From positions 548,071-612,070 of the forward strand of contig MEHQ01002695.1 in NCBI GenBank assembly GCA_008828725.1: a DNA stretch of 64,000 bases, in the 5' to 3' direction. The number at the start of each line of letters is the position of its first letter. Within the stretch, counting starts at the first letter, position 1. This stretch comes from Saccharina japonica. Taxonomy: Eukaryota; Sar; Phaeophyceae; Laminariales; Laminariaceae. Made by a program: the position numbers and the translations under genes. Positions 12,026 through 25,014 of the stretch are shown piece after piece. The notes beneath the pieces were generated by a model that ran no database searches, was not told the origin of the DNA, and worked only from the letters and a program-made list of their open reading frames with translations.

Positions 12026-12563
12026 GGGTCAGGTCGGGTCGGGTAAAAGGGTGACCCGACCCGACCCGACCCGTGAGAGTTTCAAAACCTCCTGACCTGA
12101 CCCGACCCGACCCGTGAGATTTCAAAATATTCCTGACCCGACCCGCACGATCCGTGAAGAGCCCTGGAATTTTCTCGGAATTAGGGCGTGACGATAAGTC
12201 ACTTACTTATATATTGTGGACTACTACAGTAGTGGTTCCTCTATAGTGCCGATACGCGCCAGGCAACAATACCGGCACTATAGGCGACAACCGGCACTAT
12301 TTACTCCGCACACTGCCACACTGGTTAATCCCATCTGTGCCACGCGATTTCGAAGGGGCACTATATAGCGGGCACCCGGCACTACTCAACCGACACTATA
12401 GAGGGACCACTGTCATACTGCATCCACCAGCTGGTCCAAAAGCTGGGCTGGGTCGTATATATTACGGAAGCATGCACGCAGCCAGCGGAGGAAGACCGCG
12501 CCTTGAACGAATCCGAGGAAACCGTACGTACGTCCGTACATATATAGTAGGTGCAGAGAGAGT
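12026..12563. repeat. 538-bp exact direct repeat, right copy
   Basis: See 11253-11790. The 84 residues shared by the longest open frames of the two copies are identical, and the frames diverge exactly at the repeat end, which fits a recent duplication or an assembly duplication. It is unlikely to be coding: there is no recognisable domain, and the frame runs through the repeated CACTATA words. Confidence 0.9.
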
Positions 12564-15187
12564 GAAAGCAACGAGCGACAAGGCGCAAGTTCGGCGAGGC
12601 GGCGGGGGGCAGAAAAGGGAAAGCGCAAGGTCAACATGGGCATGGTTGTTGTGGAGACAGGGGGGGGGGGGCAGCGAAGCAAAATACCAACCACGTGCTT
12701 GGGGTCGCGTTGATAACGACACAAGTGAAAACTTAAATTTGCCAAATTGGCAAGTTCATATTTTTAACTCTTGCCAAAAACTTGCCAACTAATAAATAGT
12801 TTTTGCCAAAAATCCCCATCTAGCGAATCATCTGATTGGTGTAGTTGATTGGGGAGCCAGACCAGTGAAAAATGTTGCTGCTGCAACGGGAGCGACCCGG
12901 GATAAATATAAAATTGGCACCCGAGACGTAGATTTATACCTGGCACCTCGTATATATATCATATGAAAGCGACTCCGGACCGCATTGTGGCGATTGACTT
13001 AAATGTGAGAACATGTCAAAATCTGGTGAGCTCAGGCTGCATTTTGACCAATCCTTCGGAGGATTAAAAAACAAAAAAATAAAAAAAACGTACCCCTATC
13101 GAAGCATGAGGCTTGACAAAAACAACCTCAAGCACACAAAATCCACACATCAGCAGTGCAGTGCTATTGTATTATAGGTGCTATAATACATACTTAGTAT
13201 GTATATATATATGTACCGTCTCGCTGGAAGAGAGAGGGGGGCGCGGGAGGGTCTCGACCCACACACCCCTTATCGCTCCTGGACGGCAACCCCCTCTCCG
13301 CCGCCCTGTCGGCGAGCGGATTGAGGGGGCGGCGGGTCTCCTGCGACCCGCCTCTTTATTCTGGCGCGCGTTTCCTTACCCCCACCCCACATGTCTTTGT
13401 GTGGTGCGCTCGACCGCAGCGCCGTTGTACCCCCGTACCACCACTACTGTGTTGTTGTACACCGGTATACCGTATTATGTATATAGTCAATAACCACATA
13501 CCTCTGCAATCAGTAACCTCCTATAATACCAGTCTGATCGAAAATATAAGGTAATTTTTGTTGTCGTCCACCATAGGTATAGGTACCTTAGAAAGGTATC
13601 ACTCTGTCCCTAAATATAAGGACCGTTTGTATAATATTAGTTAATCAAAACGGTACTTATATTTAGTGACATAGTGGTATTAAAATTACAAAATTACCTT
13701 ACACCTTCCGATCAAGACTGATACCTCTGTACATGTACAGTAGTATACCGCTAGTATACGCTTCGTACACTGCTACTGCTAACTGTACCGTAATCAGGAA
13801 CCACACTTCACATGCGTAACGCACTACACTGCACATCGTGGTCGGGAATGAACATTTCCGTGCAGTACTACTGCTGCTGTAACGTAATCGGGTAACCATA
13901 CCTTCGCGTCTGCATTTACGTCGTACCCCAATCTCCAATATACCCACCCATCCATCCACCCACCCACCTTCATGACCCGGGACGACGCTGCTTTCCTTTC
14001 GCTTGTACGTACGTAGCGCCGATGAGGTGTCGCCTCCAGCCAAGTGAAACCATCGGAGGCAGGAAGAAGAAAGACGGAAACACGCAGGGGAGGCACTCGC
14101 TCGCGGGAGCTATTCATAGCTGCCCACGGTAGCGCCCGTGCTTTCGGCAGAGGCCACGAGTGACCACCAGGCTTGTCCCCAACAACGCTCAAGGCGCAAG
14201 GCCCAGCTATAGCGGTGGGAGAGCGAGGCGGCCCCGCGCCCACCGCCGCTTTAGTGCGTACATACAGCAACAAATGTTTTCGCGTGTTCTTCGCACCGCG
14301 AAGGTGTTTCCGACGATCATCACCCTGGTACCATACCGTGTGCATACCTACCATGCCTGGCACGCGGTGTAACATCACCACCGCCGATACAGACAATAAA
14401 AAATGCGAGTGCGTCTCTCTCTCGCCGTTCAAGCCGGCGAGTCCTGATACGTCATAATTCGTAACCTCACTAGATATATACACTTCTCGCGGTCCAGCAG
14501 CGTGGCGTGGGTTCCGTTCGAGGCTCAAACGGCAGAAATAACGAGAAACCAAACACCATCACGAAAACACACACACACAAAACGAGCAAATAATGCCAGA
14601 AACAAAAAAAGGGAAAAAAACACGCCATGATGATGGTTCGTTCCTCTCTCTCTCTATATATATAGATCCGGCGACGCCCGCATCTCAGCTCACACGCTCT
14701 TTTGCCGTTTTCCTCGAAAAAAGTCAGCAAAAAAAAGAAGCAAGCACCGGGACGGCGCTCCGAAAACGAGCTTCGAAAACGTCGCGCTGTGTCTGCTGCA
14801 CTGCGCCTGGTGCTTTCTCGAAGAAGCTAGACACACGCAGAAAAACTTCGCAGCGCCGGCAAAAGGCGGCCTTGCAAAAATGAAAGCCCCGTGCCATACG
14901 AATATAGAGGCAACGCACTGCCTGTGGGGCGGAGGGCCTCCCCAAATCCATCGGCCAAAGAAACAGGATGCATACCAATCTACCCGGGGAAAAGTAAGGA
15001 CTGTGATACTGTTTGGGTGCTACTATGAATACCAAAACTGTTTTACATTTCCGGACAGAGTTGGTATGTGTATCCCATCCCTCGTCCGCTTTCCTTTTTC
15101 CTGGAGACCCCAAAATTTTGATACTACACGTCGCTGACGCCCCCACCCTACCCCCTCCCACCCAGCGTAGCCCCGTGTATATACGGC
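12564..15187. other. Intergenic DNA downstream of the Coa1/Tim21-like gene
   Basis: No supported gene. It contains a cluster of six TTGCCAA/TTGGCAA words at about 12737-12810, a mariner-type MITE at 13599-13677, and many TACTGCTG-type words. The 242-codon minus-strand frame at 13824-14552 has no domain or splice context. The 3' untranslated region of the minus-strand gene ending at 15188 should lie at the right end. Confidence 0.5.
13599..13677. mobile_element. 79-bp Tc1/mariner-type MITE, copy S2
   Basis: Imperfect terminal inverted repeats of about 30 bp, 'actctgtccctaaatataag' and the complement of 'cttatatttagtgacatagt', are flanked on both sides by TA. This is the hallmark of a Tc1/mariner or Stowaway insertion. 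It has no coding capacity. Confidence 0.8.
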
Positions 15188-18100
15188 CTACTTGTCGCGG
15201 AACTCCGCTTCCACCGGCCGGCCGCCCCCCTCCTTCTTTGATGACCCTTTCCTCCTCGCCTTTCCCGCGGGGGTAGGGCGTCCTTGCCGGTGAGAGAACG
15301 TGGTCTTTCCGCCGGCGCCGGCGCCCGCAACATCGTTTGTCAAGTCGAACTTTTTCCCGCTGTCCAGCGTTACTGGTCACACGGGGCGCCGAGACGAGCG
15401 TGACAATTGTTTGTTAAATAGATGCGACAGCAGTATGCCGTGTGTATGAATAGCTGTCGCTAAGGAACTTGCGCGCGCTATACTCTTAATATTGTTCCCT
15501 GATAACTAACACCGATGGACAGCAGTGCTACAAATCTGCGCAGGTCGATTATCCAGAGGGTATGAATCTATCCACTACCAGGTATCTGTTAGCTATATAT
15601 ATCTATCGGTATACCTGGTATAAATTATCTCACCGAAAACGCGATCGTACTCCATCCCTCCGGTCCCGTCTTCCCCCCCCGCGTCCTCCCAGTCGGTCAC
15701 GTCCACCTCCGCCCACCCCGCGCCTCCTCGCCGTCCAACAAATCGAAACCTCGCCTTGATTACCCTCGACGGCCCACTTCCCTTGCCGCCGCCGCCGCCA
15801 CCGCCACCGCCGGGGCCAAAGCTGCCACCCGTCGTGCCCACCGTGGACATCTCCACGTCAGAGAATGACCCGATGTCCCCGCCCAATGCGCTCGCGAGGC
15901 CTGGGTTGCGCAGGGCCCGTCGTTTCACCTCGCTGGGTGTTCGTGTGGGGTGTGGGCGTGTTGGGTGTGGAATGTGTGGGATGTTGGTGATGGTGTGGTT
16001 GATCGCGGGTGACAAAACCGAGTCGTATGAAATGTACCCCCGAGCGGAAACATTGGAAAAAAAAAAGAAGAGAACTCGAAGGATGGCGGCGGCGGTGGTG
16101 GTGCTGTGCACGTGTGTGAGGTTTGGACTGGTACGATGGGAGCGTGCCGGAATAAAAAATATTCCGCCGAGGTATATAGATGGGATAAACCCTACTGCAG
16201 TAAACGTTGGCGAAACGCATCCTGAATCGCTTTTTTGCAGTCCAACGGGGGCTCGAAGCAGCTCATCTAGCACGGCCATTTTTTTGTGTACGACAGTACT
16301 AGAATACATACATATATATACAGCTTCTACACACAAGTGCTTGACAATCAACGCACGATGGAAGGCGACCAAAAAAAATGGGTGCCCTATGATACCTTGC
16401 ATCAGAAACGCTTGTACAACAATATATCTACTACTGCTGTATATAGGCGATTCACATCACCCCGTCACACAATCGCCAAAAAAACGCACAAACTACAAAA
16501 CACCTACGTATTTTTATATGTATGCTACCCGATATCATATATACCCAGTACGTTTTTTTTTAATTGTCTTTTGGTCCTTATTTTTTGTTTCGGCTCGTGT
16601 CGTTGTGTTCTCGAACCCGGTACGTTAGCATCTCACTTGCTTCACCCATTCATTTGCATTTATTTTGTTTTGTTTTTTCTCTGTTTCACAGTGTGTGACC
16701 ACATAATTTGTATCTCTCTAGGATTAGGAATCAGGACAGGCACTGGGCGTACTGATGTGGTTGAGTAGAAATAACGGGTTTAATGTGAAGACAACACACA
16801 TACAGGATGAACACACACAACACCACGAAACACACAAATCTAGAGCATCTTGCATACGTACACACCTGCGGAGGACGCTGACGAGCTTCATGCCGCGAAT
16901 CCCACCCCCGAGCATCCGCGCCAGAAACGACGACAGCACGCCCTCGGTGGGCGCCCGTTGCATCCACTCGCCCATCGGGCCTGGACCGCCACCACTACCA
17001 CCACCACCGCCGCCGGCCGCTGGGTACTGGCCTTGACGCTCTGCCATCTTGCGGGCCATCATAGCGACCACTTCCCTCGAAATCCCGCCGCGTCGGAAAT
17101 TTCGCCTCAACAGGAACAAGCCGATGCCGACGAATGGGAGCAGGACCAGGGTGATCGCTGTCGTGGCGTGTCGAACAGAACGGGTTGGCCAGGAGGGGAG
17201 GAGCGGAGCGCAAGAGAAGAGGGGGGGGTACACGGTAGGGTCGGGTATGGTGGGGTCGGGTTGGGGGTGGGGTAGGAGAGCGTAGGGTAGGGTAGGGTAG
17301 GCTAGGGTAGGGATGGTTAGGGTAGGGCAGGAGGGCATGGGTAGGGAATCAATAAAAACGGTACGTACGTACCGATATAATACCAGGTATAGGGGTCCGC
17401 ATGGTGGCGAGGGCAGGACACGCGAAGAGAACCAGCTGCCTGCCCCCGCCTGTTCTACCAACTACACCTGTTTCACCAACTACACGAGCCTCTTATACCG
17501 AAAACAAAATGAACCCTCTCGCAACACCACACAAAGACAACATGAACATATTCAGTCTAGAGTCTGGAGCGTAGATCGCCTATCGCAGCCTCCCGTGACC
17601 CTTGTTAAAACTGGCTCTTTTACCGTTGTCGATCTTCAGCAGTAGTAGTAGGTCCACACTCACTCCGTACAGCAACAGTAGTACGTACAGCAGTTCCCTT
17701 CCATGCGTGCTTGTGTACGCCAGACGCCAGGTGTTATTTTGTAGCTATCGTATCAATATCATAGCAGAAGCAAACGAGCGGCCCAGCAGAAGGGGGATGA
17801 CCGCTGTTCGTGCAATCGTAACTTCCCTTACATCCATCTATCATGAACCAGTATGCATCGGAACATGACCGAGAGAGTGTGCTTTGCCTCTCTCGACCAA
17901 TATAGGCTCCACCGCCGTCACATCAACATCCACCCACCAATCACCCACCCACCTCCGAACAACAGACCCCATGCGGCAAGTACCACCACCACCGCGCCAG
18001 CGAAAATCTTCTCTGGCAGCGTGCGCCGCGGAGGCAGGCCGCGCCTCGTGCTCAGCTGTCGTCTGCTTGCCGCAACCGATGCAAGCTGATTTTTTCCCTC

Positions 18101-18226
18101 GATCTTCGCGAAGCTACCGAGTATCGCACCACCACCACCACCACCACCACCACCACCACCACCTCTTGAGGAGTTGGTGGAAGGAAGGAATGCCCCGTTG
18201 GACAAACGGCGATGATATGGTGGCAT
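15188..18226 (-). CDS. Coa1/Tim21-type mitochondrial inner-membrane protein
   Basis: Minus-strand exons, in order: 18226-17953 (tentative), 17157-16866, 15932-15634 and 15372-15188 (stop 15190-15188). Phases agree throughout, giving 349 residues. The first exon carries an Arg/Ser-rich leader (RRQLSTRRGLPPRRTLPEK) and a hydrophobic span. The second has another hydrophobic span ending LFLLRRNF, then MKLVSVLR. The third has the signature ALRNPGLASALGGDIG, then a Gly stretch and the strand RFRFVGRRGGAGWAEVDV; the last gives VFVTLDSGKKFDL. This order of membrane anchor, 'NP..aLG..i', 'G.kG.a.v.v' and a final strand is that of the Coa1 (PF08695)/Tim21 fold, which acts in cytochrome oxidase assembly or TIM23 import. 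Coa1 and Tim21 cannot be separated by eye. The poly-Gly in exon one and the adjacent hydrophobic spans make its first exon the weakest part. Confidence 0.6.
17270..17340. repeat. TAGGG-type degenerate short tandem repeat
   Basis: 'gtagggtagggtagggtagg' and variants lie in the intron 17158-17952 of the Coa1/Tim21-like gene. They resemble telomere repeats but lack a regular TTAGGG period. Confidence 0.6.
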
Positions 18227-21200
18227 GGCGTTGGGCTGAGCGAGAATCGTCTCCCCCTTGCAGTCTCTATCGCTGTCTCTCCTGTCGACGCTGTGGTTCG
18301 CGAAGGCACATAGGTTACGTCTTCGCGCAAGAGGCTGCAATCGACGGGTGGTGGCGGAAGGTCTGTTACCTCCGCTGCAGTAGCGCACTACGGGCCCGCC
18401 GCCTCCTCGCAACCATGCGGCAGAGCGCAACATGTCTCAACCGCCAAACGCGGCCTTCCTGGCAGAGAGGGAGAGACAGACGTCAAGGACACACCAATGG
18501 AACAGGAAGATGGCGCCGTATACCGCACTGCTGCAACGTGGGCAACAGAACGAAATACGCCACAGGAGTAACAGGGTGGCAGCCACAGCTTCGTTGCGGA
18601 TAGTGGATTCTCAGTAGTAGTGGGATCGCTGAGTGGGCGGTGTGGCAGTGTTAGTGGTGGCTGAGGCAGAACCTGCGACGGCATTGTAGGGAGTTCCAAA
18701 CGTTTTAGTGGCTTTCTCCAAAATACCAACGGTGCCTTGCCGTCCCCTGGTATATGATGCTCTCTCGACAAGCATATTCACGGCACTCCTTTTTAACGAC
18801 GTATCCTCTCGTACGTGGTCAGCAGGAAGGATTTTCTGTCTGGACGACGAACACCAGGAGCACGGAGTAGGAGAAAGCTCCGACATGGTGGCGAGCACGA
18901 GCGTCCGGAAGGTGGGATGTCCCTCATGCCTGTTTGTCGGTGCCGCCCGCTTCCCGGGCGTCAACAAAGTTTTACCGAAATCAACAATTATTACACTGAT
19001 GTACGCACGAGCCTATATCGGAATGTCCCTCGGAACGTGTGTCGCCGGCTGTGTAGTAGGCTCGCCGCATCAGCACTGCACTGGTGTTGCATGCCATGCT
19101 TCCTGCGTTGCAGTTTTTCTGGGGAGTGACGCTCGGGGGCGATGGTGTTTGAAGCTACAACTGCTGTAGCTCTGCAAATCAGTACCCCCTGTTTCTGCCT
19201 TTCATGAGGAAATAAGGCTGTTTGACAGGTCGGTGTAGTGCTATCACCCGCGCAAAGCACTCGCTCTCTCCCATGTGGCCTGCCTGCTTGCAACGCGCAA
19301 CGTCCCAGTACAGCCACCGCCCGCCTAAGCTTCCCCACCTCAATCCCACCCTCTGTTGCCGCTTCTGGGTCATGTGCGTGCGTGGCAGGTTGTTGGCGTC
19401 AACGCCGATGCAGCCGTCAACTCTTGCGGTGAGTTCAGCTGTCGCCGCCTTATTTTATTTTATTTTATTTTGTTTCCATTTCCAGTTATTTTCCCTGCTC
19501 CACGGTTCGGCGAATTGCAAATGCACTCCCGCTCGCTGCTGCGTGTTGCATTTTGTATTTTGTCTCTTTTTACAGAGTATCTACGTACGAGTGCATAGTA
19601 GCAGTGCATAGCATCAGAGCCCCGCACACCAGCCGAATCTATTTGACGGAAGGCTTTGCAGCCCCTCGCCCGCATGAACAGCTGAATGACCAGCTGCCGA
19701 ATATAGCAATTAACTCCCCAGCAGTACGAGTATACAGGACAGCAGTCCGGGGTCAAAGGCCCAATACGAGGGCTTCTGCGCTCCGATTTCCATATGATAC
19801 GCATACATTCCTATCTCACGCATGTAAAGTTTAAGTTTTGAACATATTTTTATCGGGGACAAAAATAAATCTGAAATTTTCTTCGGTTCAGATATTGATA
19901 CTCGTATTATACATACACTCGTGTTAATAGTACGCAGCAGTCCAGCGTACAGCATAATATCTCTGATCTGGTACGTACGACACACGAAGCCTGCATTATT
20001 CGAAACGAAATCTGCATTCGAAATCTGCATTAATCTGCACGCAGGTCATCTTATCAGTACGTTAGGCAGACCCAAGTGCCAAGTGCCGTCGTGATTTTAC
20101 TGTTCCCAGAAAACGAGTATATATGCTCTGATTTCTACTGTAGTCTTGTAATGCGGCATGTACTTACTTACACGTTCGTACGGCCTACGAGTACTCGTAT
20201 TACGATGTAGGAGACCTGGTACTATTAATACTCGCACGGCCTACGGCCTACAATCGGTTTTGTATTTACAAATTGCTATGATAACATTTCATACCTGGAA
20301 TATACTGAAGGGGTGCAGGGCAGACCCGCCCTACGTTTGTGTGGGCACCCTCCGCGAGAGCCGCTCGTGCATCCTTCATACGAAGTATATACCACATAAT
20401 ACGTAGCGGCTTGGCCGTCAGTGTGCCTGCCCTTTGCTTGCCCTTCGGCCCTCGCCTACTATTTTGGTGTATACTGCTGTCAGTGTATACTTAAGTATAT
20501 GACACTTAGCATACCTTCCCCGGAAAGAACGAAAGAACACATGCACGCACACTTGTACAGAGAGAGGCAATCAGCAATCAGCAGTCTACTACCCGGTATA
20601 TACCATGATGTATCACTTGCGTGTAATACTGCTGTGCTGCTGTGCTATTATTGTGTACAAGTACAGTAGTACCAGGTACTCCTTGTTACTGGCACGAAGT
20701 TCGATACACACTTGTGATATCATATATTTGTGCTTGTGCTCAAGTTGTGATGTAACTGGTGTTCATCTTCCGCTGCAAGTAAGCCAACATGCCTGCCCGA
20801 AGTACCCCACGTGAGCCCTAAAAAGGCCCAAGTGAGTCGAGTGCACGTGGAGGTCGAAACATAAAAAGCATAAGCGGCCAACAATTTCGCCTTCGTGTCC
20901 TACATATATATATACAACCAGACCCATTCACTACGAGCAGGTATTCATATTACGGAAATAGATGTTTCGGATTGCCCCAAAATAGAAGAAAATCCTACTC
21001 GTATATACAAAATGAACGTTCGGTTAGATTCTTGTATATGTGGAGCCGGGGGGCTTTCGTCAAAGAGTTTTTGAGCCAAAAACACAAAAACACTAGAGAA
21101 AAAAAACACGACACACAATGTTTTTCATATAAAAGTTTAAAAGGGCACACCTCATCGTGTGTGAGACCGAAAACATGCGCTCCATGGTGTGCATAAAAAC

Positions 21201-24200
21201 CTACTGGTATGATCTGATGTGGGGTACTAAGGACGAGGGGCTCGGTTCAGAAACGAACGCCTGCACATCAACGTGGGTGTACTAACCTCTTAAGAACTGG
21301 TCCCACGAATTTGGGGACAAAGTACTTGGAATTAGTATGGGATAAGTTTTGTAAATCTGAAAGGGTTATAACTACGAGTACTCGTACAACCTTAACTTTT
21401 CACACCACATGTGGTAGATTTTGGATTTTGACCCTCGCACCGCAATTGCGGATACAGACACGCTACGTAGGGCTGGGCTCCTGGTCCAGTATGTACTGCC
21501 AGCACCACCACCGTGCTGGCTGAGGGGGCTGCCAGAGTGCATTGACTTACGCACGTAAGTACGTCCCACAACGTCCCAAAATATAGCGCAAAACCACCCA
21601 AACACGACGAGACCTACCTGTATATTGCAGATTGCGCACCGTGTATTTACAGTATGTGCAAATAATAATCTGCACACCTCTACCCTGCTCCCCTTGGCAC
21701 CCTGATCAAAGCACTCATCTATGGCATCCTATGGCATAGGGTTAGGGTTACGGTGAGGGTTGGCTGGGCACGGCCACAAAACCCGTAACCCCCCTGATAT
21801 GATCCATCAAATTCGAGGGTTTCCACCACATGGCCACAGCAAATAACAAAATACACGAAAAGCAGCATAATACGTAAGCCAAAGGTTGTGCAGAGTACAT
21901 ACAATTTGCACACCCGGTGTGCAAATAGGGGGCCGTCCCCAATCACACGCGGCGCCAACCAAGCGGGGGCGGCGCACATTGTGTGTGTGTGTGTTCTTCA
22001 CATTAAACCTTCCTTTCTACCCGTCGACATCTAGCACACCCAGTGTCCGTGCACATGCACGCGCACAGCGCACACAGGAAGAGATTTCGTGGGCACGACG
22101 ATGGACTATAACCCGCCTCAACCATGGCTCGGGTTCTGTGAGTCCCTCCTGCATCATCATATCATCATCCTTCGTGCACTTTGTCCGCCTCTTCTCTCAA
22201 TTTTTCCCGACGACTTTTTTACAACAGCAGTATATACCACTTTGACCCGAAATATAAGCACCATTTGAATTACATGTTAACATTCAAACAGTCCTTTATA
22301 TTCCGGTTCAGAGTGGTATCAGTATAAGTTAATTCACCACCCAATTGCCTTTGATACATGCCCCAAAATCAGCGTATATCATATCTGCTCTACGAGGTAG
22401 TGTACGTAGCTATATGCCTATTATATATACCTATATATCATAATAGAGAACCGTTGAAGGAGTCCGCGTTTTCTAGGGCTGGGCCCTATTAGTCTATAGA
22501 TCCAGATCCATTCCGTTTTGAAGTAGTCGTATAATATCATATGCTCGTATCATATGACCTAGACTGTTTGATTGTTCTTGAACGGTTCTCCATAGATCCA
22601 TACCTGGGCACGTCGTCGATCCGAACTGCTCATTGTGCGAAGAATAGCAGTCCACATTGCACGGATATGTTCTGACGTACATTCAATTCAGCCCCCTGTC
22701 TGTGTGTTTTGTTCTTTCTCTTCGGTTTGGTTCTGTTTTCTGCTTGATTTTTGCTTTTTGAGCATTGTGGCGCTACTACTGCAGTTGTGTGTATTTTGTT
22801 GTTTGTAGGGTCGGATCTCGCCACCCAAAAATACCAAAACACTACTCGCAGTAAAACATAAAATACGGAATACGGAATACCAGGTACGAAATACCTGGTA
22901 CGAAAATGCAAGGTTTTGTTCGATCCGATTCGGTCTGTTCATTCGACAGCAAAAATCCTACGATTCGGCACGGTCCATTTATTCGGCAGCGAAAGAACGA
23001 AAAAATTACGGTTGGTGCCGTCCGCTTCCGTCCCAAAAATGGAGAGGACAGGATATATATGCGTGAGAATGTAGACCCGGGGGAGAGTTGAGAACGTTAC
23101 GCACGCAGTATATATGCAGTATGATGTGTAAATATAACTATATTCAGAGTATGCATATATATTTCGACGGCAACGGAAGAAAAGCCCTGCAGTAACAAAA
23201 CAAGAATACCTTACGAGGATGTGAAGACGAAAGTTGACATTTTTGTTGTTGTTGCTGTTGCTGTTCTCATTTTCAACCTCATCGCCACATTCCAGTCCGT
23301 GGTCGCAAGTCTCAAGATACTCTTTTTTTTTCAAGATTGTAAAGGCGATTGAAAGCTTAAGCTTTCCCCTTTAACCCCCTGCCCGTCGCGAACCCCCCCG
23401 ACGCCGGGTCCTCCAAGCTCCCGACATGACCCAGCGGGCGCACCACACTGCCCGAGAGACCGGTCTATTTTAAGTACAGAATATTACGTAGTAATACCAG
23501 TTACCTGGTACGTGATACCTGGTACTGAATAGCGCATTTTTGCTAATTCGTCTCCCCGAATTCACAAAATAAACAATTACCCCCCTCACCCCCCGTAATT
23601 TATCATTTTTGTACCACTGCGGCAACAACTTTTTTATTTTGCTGAATTGCAAGTTTTTTTGTATGTTTTTTGTTTTTTTTTGTTTCCGACTTGGCATCGT
23701 CGTTGTCGTTAACGGAATACCAAGGCGCTTTCTTGATCGAATGGGTCTTCGGAGATATACGTGACGTCATGATCGGCATTGATCAGCAGAGGTCTATTAA
23801 TAAAGTGTTAAGCGTGTGTTCGCGCAATGTCACTTTTTTGCGTACAAAGATAATTTATATTCCCCCGTTTCCGACAGTTTTCAGCTTGCTGCTGTTTTCA
23901 AATTTCAGCCAAATATCCCCAATTTTGCGGCTGCTATACGTATATACATGTAATATGTGACGGGTAAAATTTGTCAAGAGTCAGATTTTTTTAGAGAGCC
24001 GAAATGGACAACGGTCACAGCGTATGGTTGGTCAACGTCTCCCCGAGCCTGTAGATAACACCACCGTGGTTGGCCAAGCACGCCCGACAAGAAGTAACCG
24101 CCACCCGCCGGCAGTGAAATCACGCACCGCTCCACACACACAAACACACAGACTGCTGTGGCCATGCGCAGCGCGAACAGCGATCCGTCGAACAGCAATC

Positions 24201-24720
24201 CGTCTCGACGGCTCCCACATGGCAAGACTACCTGGAACAGGTGCAACAAACCTGTACCACACAGGCAGCAGGACAGCAAGCAGGACCGCAGCAGAGCAGC
24301 AGAGCAGCAGAGTACATATACCCTGGTAGCTGATAACGTCTACTACTGCTTCGTGCTCAGCGGCGGGTACTTACACTAAACTCTATATAATAGCCTATGT
24401 GCTGTCCCAGGTAGTCTTCATACATATTTTTTTTTTCTTCAAGAAACAGGGGGCTACGACTACAAACAGCTGTACACCACGCGCGTGCGCGTGTTGCACT
24501 GGTTGCTGAGTAACCCCGTGGAGAGCCGTCGACTCCACGGTGACACGTCGATCGAGGCAGTTGGTGGGGGTGGGTGGTATACGTTCGCTGTACATGGAAC
24601 CCGTTTTTTTTGTGTGTTTTGGGGCTTGAGAGGAGATGCCCTCGATCCTTGAGAAGAAGAGGAAGCCCACTTCGAGGCTGGCCTGTGTTTGTTTGCCGTG
24701 CCCGCTGAGACACCTACACA
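18227..24720. other. Gene-poor stretch upstream of the Coa1/Tim21-like gene
   Basis: No exon chain could be supported. The left end should hold the promoter of the minus-strand gene starting near 18226. Beyond that are AT-richer DNA, many TACCTGGTA and CAGCAGTA words, a mariner-type MITE at 22237-22316, a short TTAGGG-like stretch near 21737, and a short direct repeat of 'ttcg.cagc.aaa' type at 22917-23000. A frame of 118 codons on the minus strand (18967-18611) overlaps one of 153 codons on the plus strand, and neither shows a domain. Confidence 0.45.
22237..22316. mobile_element. 80-bp Tc1/mariner-type MITE, copy S3
   Basis: Inverted ends 'ccactttgacccgaaatata' and the complement of 'tatattccggttcagagtgg' are flanked by TA on each side. 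The same layout and length appear at 5328, 13599 and 34255. Confidence 0.85.
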
Positions 24721-24731
24721 GCAGTAGCAAG

Positions 24732-24815
24732 CCGTAGTAGTATTAATAGTAGTAGTAGTAGCAGTAGCAGTAGCAGTAGGAGTGGTTGTAGTAGTAGTAG
24801 TAGTAGTAGTAGTAG

Positions 24816-24873
<58 letters not shown>

Positions 24874-25014
24874 CGTAGTGGTCGTAGTGGTCGTAGTGGT
24901 CGTAGTGGTCGTAGTGGTCGTAGTGGTCGTAGTCGTAGTGGTAGTGGTCGTAGTCGTGGTAGTGGTCGTAGTGGTGGTAGTGGTGGCAGTGGTGGTAGTG
25001 GTAGTGGTAGTGTG
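24732..25014. repeat. GTA/GTG/GTC trinucleotide-based microsatellite, ~280 bp
   Basis: Pure GTA runs pass into a higher-order GTAGTGGTC (9-bp) array and then mixed GTG/GTA. Open frames of poly-Val, poly-Leu or Asp-His-Tyr across it are artefacts of the repeat. Confidence 0.95.

Noticed and set aside
11253..12563. LTR retrotransposon formed by the 538-bp direct repeats
   Set aside because: Ends are not TG...CA, no target duplication, and the 235-bp interior has no primer site or purine tract.
13824..14552. 242-codon open frame on the minus strand
   Set aside because: No domain, no splice partner, and composition typical of chance frames in this GC-rich DNA.
15756..16628. 290-codon plus-strand open frame
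   Set aside because: It is antisense to the Coa1/Tim21-like exon, whose motifs and splice phases are coherent.
18611..19169. Overlapping open frames of 118 codons (minus) and 153 codons (plus)
   Set aside because: They contradict each other, neither has a recognisable motif, and no exon chain could be built.
19388..19430. Short exon-like stretch between an acceptor-like TGGCAG and a GTGAGT donor
   Set aside because: It encodes only about 14 residues and no neighbouring exon in phase was found.
21737..21760. Telomere or chromosome end
   Set aside because: Only two or three TTAGGG-like units here and near 41920, so at most interstitial remnants.
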